33,767 bases of DNA from Pseudomonadota bacterium (GCA_021780435.1 JAJXYV010000047.1:1-33767); one strand, 5' to 3'. Numbered from the stretch's first letter, positions 6,743-14,742 are shown. Notes: generated by a model not told the origin, from the letters alone. Made by a program: numbers and translations.

Positions 6743-7612
6743 ATGGGATATCTCCATCCGCCGCCCGGCGACGCCCCGGTCATCGTGATGAAGGACGTTG
6801 GCGGCGACGTCAGGCAATATGCCGCGCAGACTTACGCCTATATCCAGAGCGGCCGCGAGGTGAGGCTCCACGAATGCCGCTCGGCCTGCACCTTGGCTCT
6901 GGCCGTCCCCAATGTCTGCGTCTATTCGGACAGCGTGCTGCGTTTCCACAAGGCCTACAACCCGATCACCCGGGCGACCAATGACGGCGTTTCCGACGCG
7001 ATGATGTGGGCCTATCCGCCAGCCGTGCGCACGCGCCTCGGCGTGCTGACGCGCCAATATAAGTCGCTCACCGGATCCGAACTGATCCGGCTCGGCGTGC
7101 GCGATTGCAATACGCCCGCGTCGCCGAAAATCCTGGTCGCGCGAGCGAACGTGCGGCCGATCGACTCAGGAAACCCGCTCGCCAACGCGTTCGGCGGCAT
7201 GATGGCCGGCCTCGGCGCGCCCAATATTCCGGTCTATAGCGGCTATAATCCGCCCGTTCGCATACAGCCCGTCAAAGTGCAGGTCGCCGAAGCGACGCCG
7301 ATATCGCCGGAGGCGCCCCGCGTCGATGCGCCGAATGTCGCGACCGAAAGCGTCGCCGCCGGCGAAACCGCCGCTGTGACCACGCCGACCGAGGCGCCCG
7401 TTCCTCCGCCCCGGCCAAGCGAACTGGCCGCCATGCCTGTTGCGGCCGCAAAGCAGACCGAACGGCCGCCCTTGCCGGCCGTCCATCCCCTCGCGACCGT
7501 CACGCCGCGCGTGAATATCCCCGCGTGGGACGCGCCCATCCGCGGCGCGGCGCCCGTTCTCGCTTCGGCGCGCTTTGCGCCCTTCCCCTATCGGATCATC
7601 CGCAAGGGATAA
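6743..7612 (+). CDS. ClpP/crotonase-fold-like protein with Pro-rich tail, unknown function
   Basis: Residues ~12-75 resemble the ClpP-like proteins grouped with COG3904: a Val/Ile strand with GGD, then IQSGREVRLHECRSACTLAL (Ser47 in the SACT position of the nucleophile) and VLRFHKAYN (His69). Residues ~135-289 are low complexity, rich in Pro, Ala, Val and Thr. No catalytic triad can be proven. The start is doubtful: GGGAAGG lies only two bases before ATG 6743, and there is no signal peptide although relatives are usually exported. Either a shorter start is used or the N-terminus has been lost by a frameshift. It is convergent with the radical SAM gene at 7647. Confidence 0.6.
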   Translation: MGYLHPPPGDAPVIVMKDVGGDVRQYAAQTYAYIQSGREVRLHECRSACTLALAVPNVCVYSDSVLRFHKAYNPITRATNDGVSDAMMWAYPPAVRTRLGVLTRQYKSLTGSELIRLGVRDCNTPASPKILVARANVRPIDSGNPLANAFGGMMAGLGAPNIPVYSGYNPPVRIQPVKVQVAEATPISPEAPRVDAPNVATESVAAGETAAVTTPTEAPVPPPRPSELAAMPVAAAKQTERPPLPAVHPLATVTPRVNIPAWDAPIRGAAPVLASARFAPFPYRIIRKG

Positions 7613-7646
7613 GGGGCAGCGGCCCGAAGGCGCGGACGGGTCGCCG

Positions 7647-8765
7647 TCAAAACAGGCTCAGCTGGCGCTCGCCGCCTTCCGGGGGCGTAAAAAGGTCGGT
7701 GCTCAGCCGAAGCCGCGCTTTGCCGAAGCCGATCCTTTCGCTCGCCAGCTCGAACCTGCGGCCGATCATCCAGGCATAGGGCCCCGTCCCGGTCATGCGT
7801 CGTCCCCAGGCGGAATCGTAAAGCTTGCCCTCACGCGATGAACGCAGCAGCGAAAGCACCTTGCGATATTTGTCCGGAAAATGTTCGAGCAGCCAGTTGG
7901 CGAACAGATCCTGCGTTTCGAGCGGCAGACGCAGGAGGATATAGCCGGCTTCGCGCGCGCCCGCAGCAAAGGCGCGGGTCAGGATCGTCTCGATCTCGTG
8001 GTCCGTCACGCCCGGCACGACCGGCGCGACCATGACCGCCGTCGGGACGCCAGCCTGAGACAATTTCTCGATCGCCTCGAGCCGGCGCTGCGGCGTCGTC
8101 GCGCGCGGCTCCATGGTTCGGGCCAGACCGCGGTCGAGCGTGGTGATCGAGAGCGCGACCTTGATCAGCCCCTTTTCCGCCATCGGGCCAATCAGGTCGA
8201 GATCGCGGAGCACCAGCGCCGATTTGGTGACGATCGCGACCGGATGGCTCGTCTCCGCCAGAACCTCCAGAATGCCGCGCATCACCCGATGCTCGCGTTC
8301 GATCGGCTGATAGGGGTCGGTATTGGTCCCGATCGCGAGAACCTTGGGCTGATACCCTGGCGACGCCAGTTCGCGCCGAAGCGCTTCCGCCGCGCCATCC
8401 TTGACGAAGAGCCGGCTTTCGAAATCGAGCCCCGGCGAGAGTCCGAGATAGGCATGGGTCGGCCTGGCGAAACAATAGACGCAGCCATGTTCGCAGCCCC
8501 GATAGGGATTGATCGACCGATCGAACGAAATGTCCGGCGACTCGTTGCGGGTGATCAGCGTCCTCGGCTTTTCATGGACGATCTCGGTTCGGAAGGGCGG
8601 CAGGTCATCCAGAGCCCCCCAGCCGTCGTCCAGATCGACCCGCTGGAATTTTTCGAAACGCCCCGAAACATTGCTGGCCGCCGCCCGGCCGCGACGGCGG
8701 TTCGGCGCGACGCCGGGGCTGTCGCTCGAATGCGGCGATTGGACCTGGGGAGCCAGCGGAAGCAT
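7647..8765 (-). CDS. PA0069-family (SplB-like) radical SAM protein
   Basis: This is a member of the PA0069/Rv2578c radical SAM family in the SplB 'DNA repair photolyase' group (COG1533). After a basic N-terminus (NRRRGRAAAS) come NPYRGCEHGCVYCFARPTH, with the CxxxCxxC cluster at Cys91, Cys95 and Cys98, then IGTNTDPYQPIERE, TKSALVLRDLDL, SITTLD, PRATTPQRRLEAI, and APVVPGVTD. The last five residues are QLSLF, matching the beta sliding clamp binding consensus QL[S/D]LF. I use ATG 8765 (372 residues); the only longer start is a TTG at 8780. A LexA box lies 32 nt or more upstream. The reaction is unknown; a DNA-repair role is inference from motif, promoter and family. Confidence 0.9.
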   Translation of the reverse strand: MLPLAPQVQSPHSSDSPGVAPNRRRGRAAASNVSGRFEKFQRVDLDDGWGALDDLPPFRTEIVHEKPRTLITRNESPDISFDRSINPYRGCEHGCVYCFARPTHAYLGLSPGLDFESRLFVKDGAAEALRRELASPGYQPKVLAIGTNTDPYQPIEREHRVMRGILEVLAETSHPVAIVTKSALVLRDLDLIGPMAEKGLIKVALSITTLDRGLARTMEPRATTPQRRLEAIEKLSQAGVPTAVMVAPVVPGVTDHEIETILTRAFAAGAREAGYILLRLPLETQDLFANWLLEHFPDKYRKVLSLLRSSREGKLYDSAWGRRMTGTGPYAWMIGRRFELASERIGFGKARLRLSTDLFTPPEGGERQLSLF

Positions 8766-8796
8766 TGCGGTGTCGCTCAAAGCAAATCAGATTTTA

Positions 8797-8820
8797 GAAC
8801 ATTTCATGAACATTAAGAAC
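8797..8820 (-). promoter_or_regulatory. LexA (SOS) box, GTTC-N5-GTTC-N7-GTTC
   Basis: Read on the minus strand, GTTCATGAAATGTTC (8811-8797) fits the alphaproteobacterial LexA direct repeat GTTC-N7-GTTC exactly. A third GTTC lies five bases further upstream (8820-8817). TAAAAT follows immediately (8796-8791) and can act as a -10 with TTCTTA 17 nt upstream; TTGACA also lies just upstream (8827-8822). LexA bound here would cover the promoter of the radical SAM gene, and it could also affect the divergent gene at 8880. Confidence 0.75.
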
Positions 8821-8879
8821 CTGTCAAGACTTCAGCGCAGGCGCTTGCGAAAATCCGCAAAGGCTCTAAAGGCATTTTC

Positions 8880-9404
8880 ATGGTCACAGCCATCGTCCTC
8901 TCCCCTTCCCTCGATGCGGCGGCGCCTGCCGAACGGGCCGCCGAGGCGGTGACGCGCAGCCTGTGCGCCCTGGTGCGCGCGTCGATGGAAGGACTGGTGC
9001 GGGACGCGATCATTGTCGGCCCCGCCGCGGACGACCTTGCGGCCGTCGCCGATGAAGCCGGCTGCCTCCATATCGAGGCGAATACCGCGCGGGAGGGCTT
9101 CGCGCTCGCGCTGGGGCGGCCGCGCGCCCATTTCGTCTTTGTCCTCGCCGGCGGTTACGCGCCGCAATATGGCTTTGTCGAAGAGGCCGCCGACGTGCTG
9201 AACCAGCCTTCCTTCAGCGGCGCGCTTCTCCGCCGCTCGCCCGACAGCCTGATGACCCGGATCGCGCCCGCGCTTGCCCAGCCCGTCGGCGCCGTGGCGC
9301 GGCAAGAGGCGCTGCGCCGGGCCGCGCCGCGCGACCTTCCGGACCTGATCCGGCGGCTGAAAATCCGTCGCGCCCTGACGTCGCGGGCCGACAAGCTGGT
9401 CTGA
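8880..9404 (+). CDS. Glycosyltransferase family 2-like protein, degenerate
   Basis: The 174-residue sequence resembles the short GT2-like proteins common in Hyphomicrobiales: VTAIVLSPSLD at the N-terminus, GLVRDAIIVGPAADD, VADEAGCLHIEA, then FVFVLAGGYAPQYGFVEEA where true GT2 enzymes have their acidic metal motif, and a basic C-terminus. The usual DxD is not visible (VLAGGY in its place), so activity is doubtful. ATG 8880 has AAAGG eight to twelve bases upstream. The gene is divergent from the LexA-box radical SAM gene and upstream of another radical SAM gene in the same orientation. Its role is unknown. Confidence 0.55.
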   Translation: MVTAIVLSPSLDAAAPAERAAEAVTRSLCALVRASMEGLVRDAIIVGPAADDLAAVADEAGCLHIEANTAREGFALALGRPRAHFVFVLAGGYAPQYGFVEEAADVLNQPSFSGALLRRSPDSLMTRIAPALAQPVGAVARQEALRRAAPRDLPDLIRRLKIRRALTSRADKLV

Positions 9405-9507
9405 CGCGCCATATTCCGCTTTCCGCGCGCAGGGCGATCGTCTAAGGTTCGGCGTCCGCCTAGCATGAAAACATCAATCATGGCCATGCTTTAGCCAAGG
9501 AGTCCGC

Positions 9508-11310
9508 ATGACGTCCGCGACGATCTGCGACAAGACCGCCCGCGTTTTCAACGTCGTGCTGATCAAGCCCACCCATTACGACGACCAGGGCTATCCGATC
9601 CAATGGTATCGCTCCGCGATCCCCTCCAACACGCTCGCCTGCATCTTCGGTCTCGCGCAGGACGCGGCGCGCCGCGAAATTCTGGGCCCGGGCGTCGAAA
9701 TCCGGCTTCATACCTTCGATGAGACCAACACCCGCATCCGCCCGAACGACATAGCGCAATTGGTCCGGGAGAACGGCGGCGACGGCGTGATCTGTCTCGT
9801 GGGCGTGCAATCGAACCAGTTTCCCCGCGCGCTCGACCTTGGGCGGGCGTTCCGCGCCGAGGGGCTCCGCGTCGGGATCGGCGGTTTCCACGTTTCCGGC
9901 TGCCTCGCCATGCTGCCCGAACTTCCGCCCGAAATCCGTGAGGCGCAGGCGCTCGGCATCTCGCTTTTCGCGGGCGAATCGGAAAACGGCCGCCTCGACG
10001 ACTTCCTGAAGGACGCCTTTGCCAGCAAGCTCCAGCCGCTTTACAATTACCTGAACGACCTGCCCTCGCTCGAAGGCGAGCCCTTGCCGATCCTGCCGCG
10101 CGCGCGGGTGCGCCGCACCATGGGCAAATTGTCGAGCCTCGATTTCGGGCGCGGCTGTCCCTATCAATGCTCATTCTGCACCATCATCAATGTGCAGGGC
10201 CGCAAGAGCCGCTTCCGCAACGCCGACGACCTCGAACGCATCCTGCGCGAGAACCAGGCTCAGGGCGTGAACCGCTTCTTCATCACCGATGACAATTTCG
10301 CCCGCAACGCCCAATGGGAACAGCTCTTCGACCGCATCATCAAGCTGCGCGAAGAGGAAGGCATGGTCTTCGGCTTCACCATCCAGGTCGATACGCTCTG
10401 CCACAAGATTCCGAATTTCATCGAGAAGGCGACCCGCGCCGGCGCGAACCGGGTCTTCATCGGGCTGGAGAACATCAATCCGGACAATCTGATCGAGGCC
10501 AAGAAGCGTCAGAACAAGATCACCGAATACCGCGCCATGCTGCAGAAATGGCGCGAGCACGGCGCCCATACCGCCGCCGGCTATATTCTGGGCTTTCCCG
10601 CCGACACCAAGGAAAGCATCCTGCGCGACGTCGAGATCATCAAGCGCGAACTGCCGCTCGATATTCTCGAATTCTTCTTCCTCACGCCCCTGCCTGGCTC
10701 CGAGGACCACCAGCGCCAGCTCGCTCAGGGCGTGTGGATGGACCCGGACCTCAACAAATATGACTTGAACCATCGCGTCACCCATCATGCGAAAATGTCG
10801 GACGCCGAATGGGAGGAGGCCTATCGCTCCGCCTGGGCCGCCTATTACACGGACGACCATGTGAAGACGGTCATGCGCCGCTCCGCCGTTCACGGCCTGC
10901 GTTCGATCAAGTCGCTGCGGTCCAAGCTCCTGATGTTCCACCTCATGATCAAATATGAAGGGGTGCATCCGCTGGAGGGCGGAGCCTTGCGGATGAAATT
11001 CCGCAGGGACCGCCGTCCCGGCATGAAGCTGGAAAATCCGCTCCTCTTCTATCCCCGCTATGCGTTCGAGACGGTCCGCAAGGCCGTCGGCTACTGGCGG
11101 ACGGTTCGCAAATTCGACCGGTTCATGCACGACGCCATGGCGGCGCCAGACCGCGAGGCCTATACGGACGTCGCCGTCGCCAGGAACGGCGAACAGGAAT
11201 TCGAGGAAATGGCGCTCTATCACGCCACGACCGGCGGCGAGGCCGCGCTGGCCCGCAAAAAACGCGACGAAACGATCCGCAAGCAGGCGGCGGTCCACGC
11301 GGCGGAATAA
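9508..11310 (+). CDS. Radical SAM protein with B12-binding-like N-terminal domain
   Basis: This 600-residue protein has an N-terminal Rossmann-like region (VVLIKPTHYDD at 16-26, VGVQSNQF ~98-105, IGGFHVSG ~124-131) like the cobalamin-binding domain of B12-radical SAM enzymes, but I do not see the cobalamin-ligating DxHxxG motif. The radical SAM core begins at FGRGCPYQCSFC (Cys217, Cys221, Cys224), followed by ITDDNFARN, GLENINPDNL, AAGYILGFPADT and FFFLTPLPGSEDH. About 200 C-terminal residues are unassigned. AAGGAG five bases before ATG 9508 fixes the start. The substrate is unknown; methylation or another radical modification is possible. The downstream cupin starts five bases after the stop, suggesting co-transcription. 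Confidence 0.85.
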   Translation: MTSATICDKTARVFNVVLIKPTHYDDQGYPIQWYRSAIPSNTLACIFGLAQDAARREILGPGVEIRLHTFDETNTRIRPNDIAQLVRENGGDGVICLVGVQSNQFPRALDLGRAFRAEGLRVGIGGFHVSGCLAMLPELPPEIREAQALGISLFAGESENGRLDDFLKDAFASKLQPLYNYLNDLPSLEGEPLPILPRARVRRTMGKLSSLDFGRGCPYQCSFCTIINVQGRKSRFRNADDLERILRENQAQGVNRFFITDDNFARNAQWEQLFDRIIKLREEEGMVFGFTIQVDTLCHKIPNFIEKATRAGANRVFIGLENINPDNLIEAKKRQNKITEYRAMLQKWREHGAHTAAGYILGFPADTKESILRDVEIIKRELPLDILEFFFLTPLPGSEDHQRQLAQGVWMDPDLNKYDLNHRVTHHAKMSDAEWEEAYRSAWAAYYTDDHVKTVMRRSAVHGLRSIKSLRSKLLMFHLMIKYEGVHPLEGGALRMKFRRDRRPGMKLENPLLFYPRYAFETVRKAVGYWRTVRKFDRFMHDAMAAPDREAYTDVAVARNGEQEFEEMALYHATTGGEAALARKKRDETIRKQAAVHAAE

Positions 11311-11315
11311 TTGGC

Positions 11316-11756
11316 ATGATCGACCTGCTTGATGCGACGCTTCCGGCGCGGGCCGTGCGCGAGGCGCTCGGGCTCATGCCCCACCCGGAAGGCGGGGCCT
11401 ATCGCGAGATCTGGCGCGACGCGCCACAAGGCGGCGGACGCGGCGCCGCCACCAGCATTTTCTTCCTGCTTGCGGCGGGCGAACGCTCGCACTGGCATCG
11501 CGTGGACGCCGCCGAACTCTGGATCTGGCAGGCGGGCGCGCCCTTGCGGCTCGAACGCGGCGCGGCAGGGCTACAAGAGCGCCTCCGCCTCGGCCCCAAC
11601 CTCGGCGCCGGAGAAACGCTTCAGGCCGTCGTCCCTAAAAACGTCTGGCAGGCGGCGGAAAGCCTCGGCGCGTGGACGCTGGCTTCCTGCGTCGTGGCGC
11701 CGGCTTTCGAATTTTCAGGTTTCGAACTGGCATCGCCCGGCCGGGCGCCCGCCTAA
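11316..11756 (+). CDS. DUF985 cupin-fold protein
   Basis: This 146-residue DUF985 cupin shows the family pattern LMPHPEGGAYREIWR, SIFFLLAAGERSHWHRVDAAELWIWQAGAPL and a C-terminal FEFSGFELA. Cupins of this group are single-domain beta barrels; members are described as sugar epimerase-like, but the substrate of this one is unknown. The His in SHWHRVDA could hold a metal. It begins five bases after the radical SAM gene and is probably translated from the same mRNA. Its TAA overlaps the stop codon of the convergent metallopeptidase by four bases, leaving no room for a terminator. Confidence 0.85.
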   Translation: MIDLLDATLPARAVREALGLMPHPEGGAYREIWRDAPQGGGRGAATSIFFLLAAGERSHWHRVDAAELWIWQAGAPLRLERGAAGLQERLRLGPNLGAGETLQAVVPKNVWQAAESLGAWTLASCVVAPAFEFSGFELASPGRAPA

Positions 11757-12643
11757 TTCGCCTGCGAGAACGTATTGCAGGACGACACCTTGCCTGACTG
11801 CAGGCCGCGCTCCAGCCATTGCACGCGCTGGGCCGAACTGCCATGGGTGAAGGAATCCGGCACGGCATAGCCGCGCGCGGATTTCTGCAGGCGGTCGTCG
11901 CCGATGGCCTGCGCCGTGGCGACCGCCTTTTCCACATCGCCCGGTTCGATCACCTGCCATTTCTGGTTGGCGTTGGCCGCCCAGACGCCGGCGAGGCAAT
12001 CCGCCTGCAATTCGATGCGCACCGAAATCGCGTTGGCCTTGGCCTGTGACGAGGCGTTTTGCTGCGCGGCCTGGGCCTTGGGCAGGATGCCGAGCAGATC
12101 CTGAATGTGATGGCCCATTTCGTGTGAGATGACATAGGCATAGGCAAAATCGCCGCCGCCGCCGAATTTCGTCTGCATGTCGCGGAAGAAGGAGGTGTCC
12201 AGATAGATCTTGCCGTCGAGCGGGCAATAGAACGGCCCCATGGCCGATCGCGCCGCGCCGCAACCGGAGCGGGTCGCGCCGTTGAACAGCACGATCGGCG
12301 CCGGCTTGAATTTCACGCCGGTCTGGGCGGGAAGGACATCGCTCCATACATCCTCGTTCTCGGCCAGGATCGCGGAGACGAATCGCCCGATCTGGTCCTT
12401 GGGCGCGCCGATATGGCCCTGGGGCGCAGCCTGTTGCTGCTGCGAGCGCCCGCCCATCTGGTTGACCATTTCGGCGCCGCCGATCAGAACGCGCGGGTCG
12501 ATTCCCAACGCATAGCCGATCACGCCGAGGACGATGATCGCGCCAAGCCCCAACTGGCCTGACGAGCCGCCGCCGGCCATCATCGGACCTTCGTCGCGAC
12601 GATCTTCAATATTGTCGGACTGCCGAAAATCTTCCCATTTCAT
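11753..12643 (-). CDS. YpfJ-type neutral zinc metallopeptidase
   Basis: This protein belongs to the putative neutral zinc metallopeptidase family (PF04228, YpfJ). The 296 residues carry the typical N-terminus MKWEDFRQSDNIEDRR, one membrane anchor (~31-48), a Gln-rich linker, the core VWSDVLPAQTG...ATRSGCGAA...GPFYCPLDGKIYLDTSFF, the zinc motif HEMGH (174-178) and ELQADCLAGVWA (third ligand region), and it ends near a conserved Cys. ATG 12643 is chosen because the family starts at MKWED and GGAGA lies nine bases upstream; the longer frame to 12685 is unlikely. The substrate is unknown. The active domain is predicted outside the cytosol. Confidence 0.9.
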   Translation of the reverse strand: MKWEDFRQSDNIEDRRDEGPMMAGGGSSGQLGLGAIIVLGVIGYALGIDPRVLIGGAEMVNQMGGRSQQQQAAPQGHIGAPKDQIGRFVSAILAENEDVWSDVLPAQTGVKFKPAPIVLFNGATRSGCGAARSAMGPFYCPLDGKIYLDTSFFRDMQTKFGGGGDFAYAYVISHEMGHHIQDLLGILPKAQAAQQNASSQAKANAISVRIELQADCLAGVWAANANQKWQVIEPGDVEKAVATAQAIGDDRLQKSARGYAVPDSFTHGSSAQRVQWLERGLQSGKVSSCNTFSQAN

Positions 12644-12709
12644 TGCAAATCGTCTCCGCGAGCGCGCGCCAACCCTTTTTGGCAACCCGCCTCCAGCCTG
12701 GGGAGCCCG

Positions 12710-12979
12710 TCAGTCATAGGCGACCTCGAGGCCGAGGCGGTCGAAAGCCTCGTCGATGGCTTCGAGAATTTTCTGCAATTCGTCCATCTTGATTTCGGTG
12801 TCGTCGTCCGGGGGATCCCAGCAGACAATGTCGTCCAGGGCGACGATGAAATCGGCCGCCTCTTCGCTGCTCGGCGGCGCCGTCGCCGGCAGGATGGTGC
12901 GGGTGCGTCCACGCCAGACGACGCGGATCGCCCCTTCGGTCAATTCCACTTCCGGTCTGTCGCCACGCTTCCTGGCCAT
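12710..12979 (-). CDS. Small acidic conserved hypothetical protein
   Basis: I do not recognise this 89-residue protein with certainty. It starts with basic MARKRGDRPE, continues with a strand-rich part (AIRVVWRGRTRTILPA), and ends in an acidic helical part: ADFIVALDDIVCWDPPDDDTEIKMDELQKILEAIDEAFDRLG. The pattern distantly recalls Imm74-like small proteins, but I would not assign that. GGAGG six bases before ATG 12979 is a strong ribosome site, so the gene is real. It lies between mutY and the metallopeptidase on the same strand, with gaps of 66 nt on each side. Confidence 0.75.
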   Translation of the reverse strand: MARKRGDRPEVELTEGAIRVVWRGRTRTILPATAPPSSEEAADFIVALDDIVCWDPPDDDTEIKMDELQKILEAIDEAFDRLGLEVAYD

Positions 12980-13045
12980 GCAAGCCTCCGGTTTCCGCGC
13001 ATCATGGACGGATCCGCGCGGCAGGCAAGCCCGCCGCGCGAAAAT

Positions 13046-14116
13046 TCAGCCGCGGAATTTCCCTGCCAAGGCCTCGGCCTTGCGCATCACGCTCGGCAGC
13101 GCGGCTTCCTTCATCTCGGCGGGCTTTCGCCAGCGCCCGCCCTCGGGCGCCGCCGCGCCGCGCGGCGCGGCGCCGACGAAAACAGAGAGCTTCAGCGAAA
13201 AATGCGTGAAAACATGGTCAACCTCACCGGCCCTGGCCCAATTGACGCCGACGAAAGGCGCGAAGCCGGGGGGCGGCGCCGACCAGTCCGGCGCCCGATC
13301 GACGCGCCAGTCCGTGCCGAAAAATTCCTCCATGCCGCCGAGCAGGCCACGCGGCGGGCGGGTTCGCGTCAGGAATGCGCCATCAGCGCGGCGCAGGACG
13401 AAGACCGCGCCGCGCCGCAGCGGGCGCGGCTTCTTCGCCGCGCGGCGGGGATAGTCCTCCGGCGCGCCGAGCTTGCGCGCCGCGCATTCCCCGCCCCAGG
13501 GACAGAGGACGCAGGCGGGACTGCGCGGCGTGCAGATGGTCGCGCCAAGGTCCATCATGGCCTGCGCGAAATCCCCCGGCCTTCGGCGCGGCGCGATCTC
13601 GGCGACGAGCGGCGGAATGTCCTTTTTCGCTGCCGGCAGTGGCGTTTCCAGGGCGCGCAGACGGGACATGACCCTTTCGACATTGCCATCGACCACAGTC
13701 GCCGGCCTCTCGAAGGCGATGGCGGCGATCGCCGCCGCCGTATAAAAACCGACGCCGGGCAGTCGGCGCAATTCCGCCTCGTCCTGCGGAAAGCGGCCGC
13801 CGAAATCCTCCGCGATCCTGCGGGCGCAGGCGTGCAGATTTCGGGCGCGAGAATAATAGCCGAGCCCCGCCCAGGCCTGCATCACCGCCTCGATCTGCGC
13901 GGCGGCCAGGTCCTCCACGCGCGGCCAGAGGTCGAGGAATTTGAGGAAATAGGCGCGCACGGCGGCGACAGTGGTCTGCTGGAGCATGACCTCCGACAGC
14001 CAGACGGCATAGGGATCGGGCTTTTCGCCCGGCCTGGCGCGCCATGGCAGATCGCGGCGATGGCGATCGTACCAGGCGAGCAGCTTTTCGCCGACGTGGA
14101 GGTTGCTTTTGTCCAT
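13046..14116 (-). CDS. mutY: Adenine DNA glycosylase MutY
   Basis: MutY removes adenine mispaired with 8-oxoguanine. The 356-residue protein has WLSEVMLQQTTVAAV (catalytic Glu), GLGYYSRARNLH, the helix-hairpin-helix LRRLPGVGFYTAAAI, VVDGNVERVMSRL (catalytic Asp) and the 4Fe-4S motif CTPRSPACVLCPWGGEC (Cx6Cx2Cx5C). A C-terminal NUDIX-like 8-oxoG recognition domain follows, with a VDHVFTHFSLKLSVF strand. ATG 14116 matches homologue length; an in-frame ATG at 14137 is possible. Neither has a clear Shine-Dalgarno. The start abuts the divergent dciA, so the promoter must lie inside dciA. Confidence 0.94.
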   Translation of the reverse strand: MDKSNLHVGEKLLAWYDRHRRDLPWRARPGEKPDPYAVWLSEVMLQQTTVAAVRAYFLKFLDLWPRVEDLAAAQIEAVMQAWAGLGYYSRARNLHACARRIAEDFGGRFPQDEAELRRLPGVGFYTAAAIAAIAFERPATVVDGNVERVMSRLRALETPLPAAKKDIPPLVAEIAPRRRPGDFAQAMMDLGATICTPRSPACVLCPWGGECAARKLGAPEDYPRRAAKKPRPLRRGAVFVLRRADGAFLTRTRPPRGLLGGMEEFFGTDWRVDRAPDWSAPPPGFAPFVGVNWARAGEVDHVFTHFSLKLSVFVGAAPRGAAAPEGGRWRKPAEMKEAALPSVMRKAEALAGKFRG

Positions 14117-14135
14117 GACGCGGCCACAATGGCTC

Positions 14136-14645
14136 ATGACGCCGACAAAGAAAATCTCCCGCCCGGTCCCGCTCGCCGATCTCGTCGGCGCGGCGGTCGA
14201 CCCGACGCTGGCCAAGCTGGGTTTCGGACAGTCGAGCCTCATTCTGCATTGGGACGCCATCGTCGGCGAGCGCTTCGCCGCCTTTTCCGAGCCGATCAAG
14301 CTGCAATGGCCGCGCCGCCCCGACAAGCGACCGGACAACGCTCCCCTCGAGCCGGCGACCTTGATTCTGAGGGTTTCCGGGGCGATGGCGCTCGAAATCC
14401 AGCATAGCGCGCCGCTGCTGATCGAGCGCGTCAACGCCCATCTCGGCTGGCGCGCGGTCGGCAAGCTGGCGATTCGCCAGGGCCCGCTGACCCGCGCGAC
14501 ACGGTCCTCGCGCCCGCCGCCTCCCGATCCTCGCGCGCTCGCCGAGGCGGAGCGGACTGTCGGCGCGGTCGAGGACGAGGCCCTGCGCAAGGCGTTGATC
14601 CGACTCGGCGCCCGCGCCATTGGCGGCGCCCCCCGCCGCGACTGA
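14136..14645 (+). CDS. dciA: DciA-like DUF721 protein (helicase loader)
   Basis: DUF721/DciA proteins assist loading of the replicative helicase DnaB in bacteria without DnaC/DnaI. The protein has the N-terminal KH-like domain pattern: PLADLVGAAVDPTLAKLGFGQSSLILHWDAIVGERFAAFSEPIKLQWPRR, then LILRVSGAMALEIQHSAPLLIERVNAHLGW and a disordered Pro/Arg tail. ATG 14136 gives 169 residues and the usual N-terminal length. ATG 14115, or TTG 14109 which has GGAGG six bases upstream, are alternatives that would overlap the mutY start. The order mutY-dciA-dsbA is conserved in Hyphomicrobiales and supports the call. Confidence 0.88.
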   Translation: MTPTKKISRPVPLADLVGAAVDPTLAKLGFGQSSLILHWDAIVGERFAAFSEPIKLQWPRRPDKRPDNAPLEPATLILRVSGAMALEIQHSAPLLIERVNAHLGWRAVGKLAIRQGPLTRATRSSRPPPPDPRALAEAERTVGAVEDEALRKALIRLGARAIGGAPRRD

Positions 14646-14742
14646 AGACGCCCGAACTCCCTTGTGCATTGCGGCTAAGGCCTTTTGCGACTCGGCGCGA
14701 ATGTGTATGAAGGACCGTTCTTCCCTGAGGCAGGATCGCCCC

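Noticed and set aside
12710-12979. Immunity protein of a toxin system (Imm74-like)
   Set aside because: The resemblance is weak and no toxin or secretion gene is adjacent; neighbours are mutY and a metallopeptidase.
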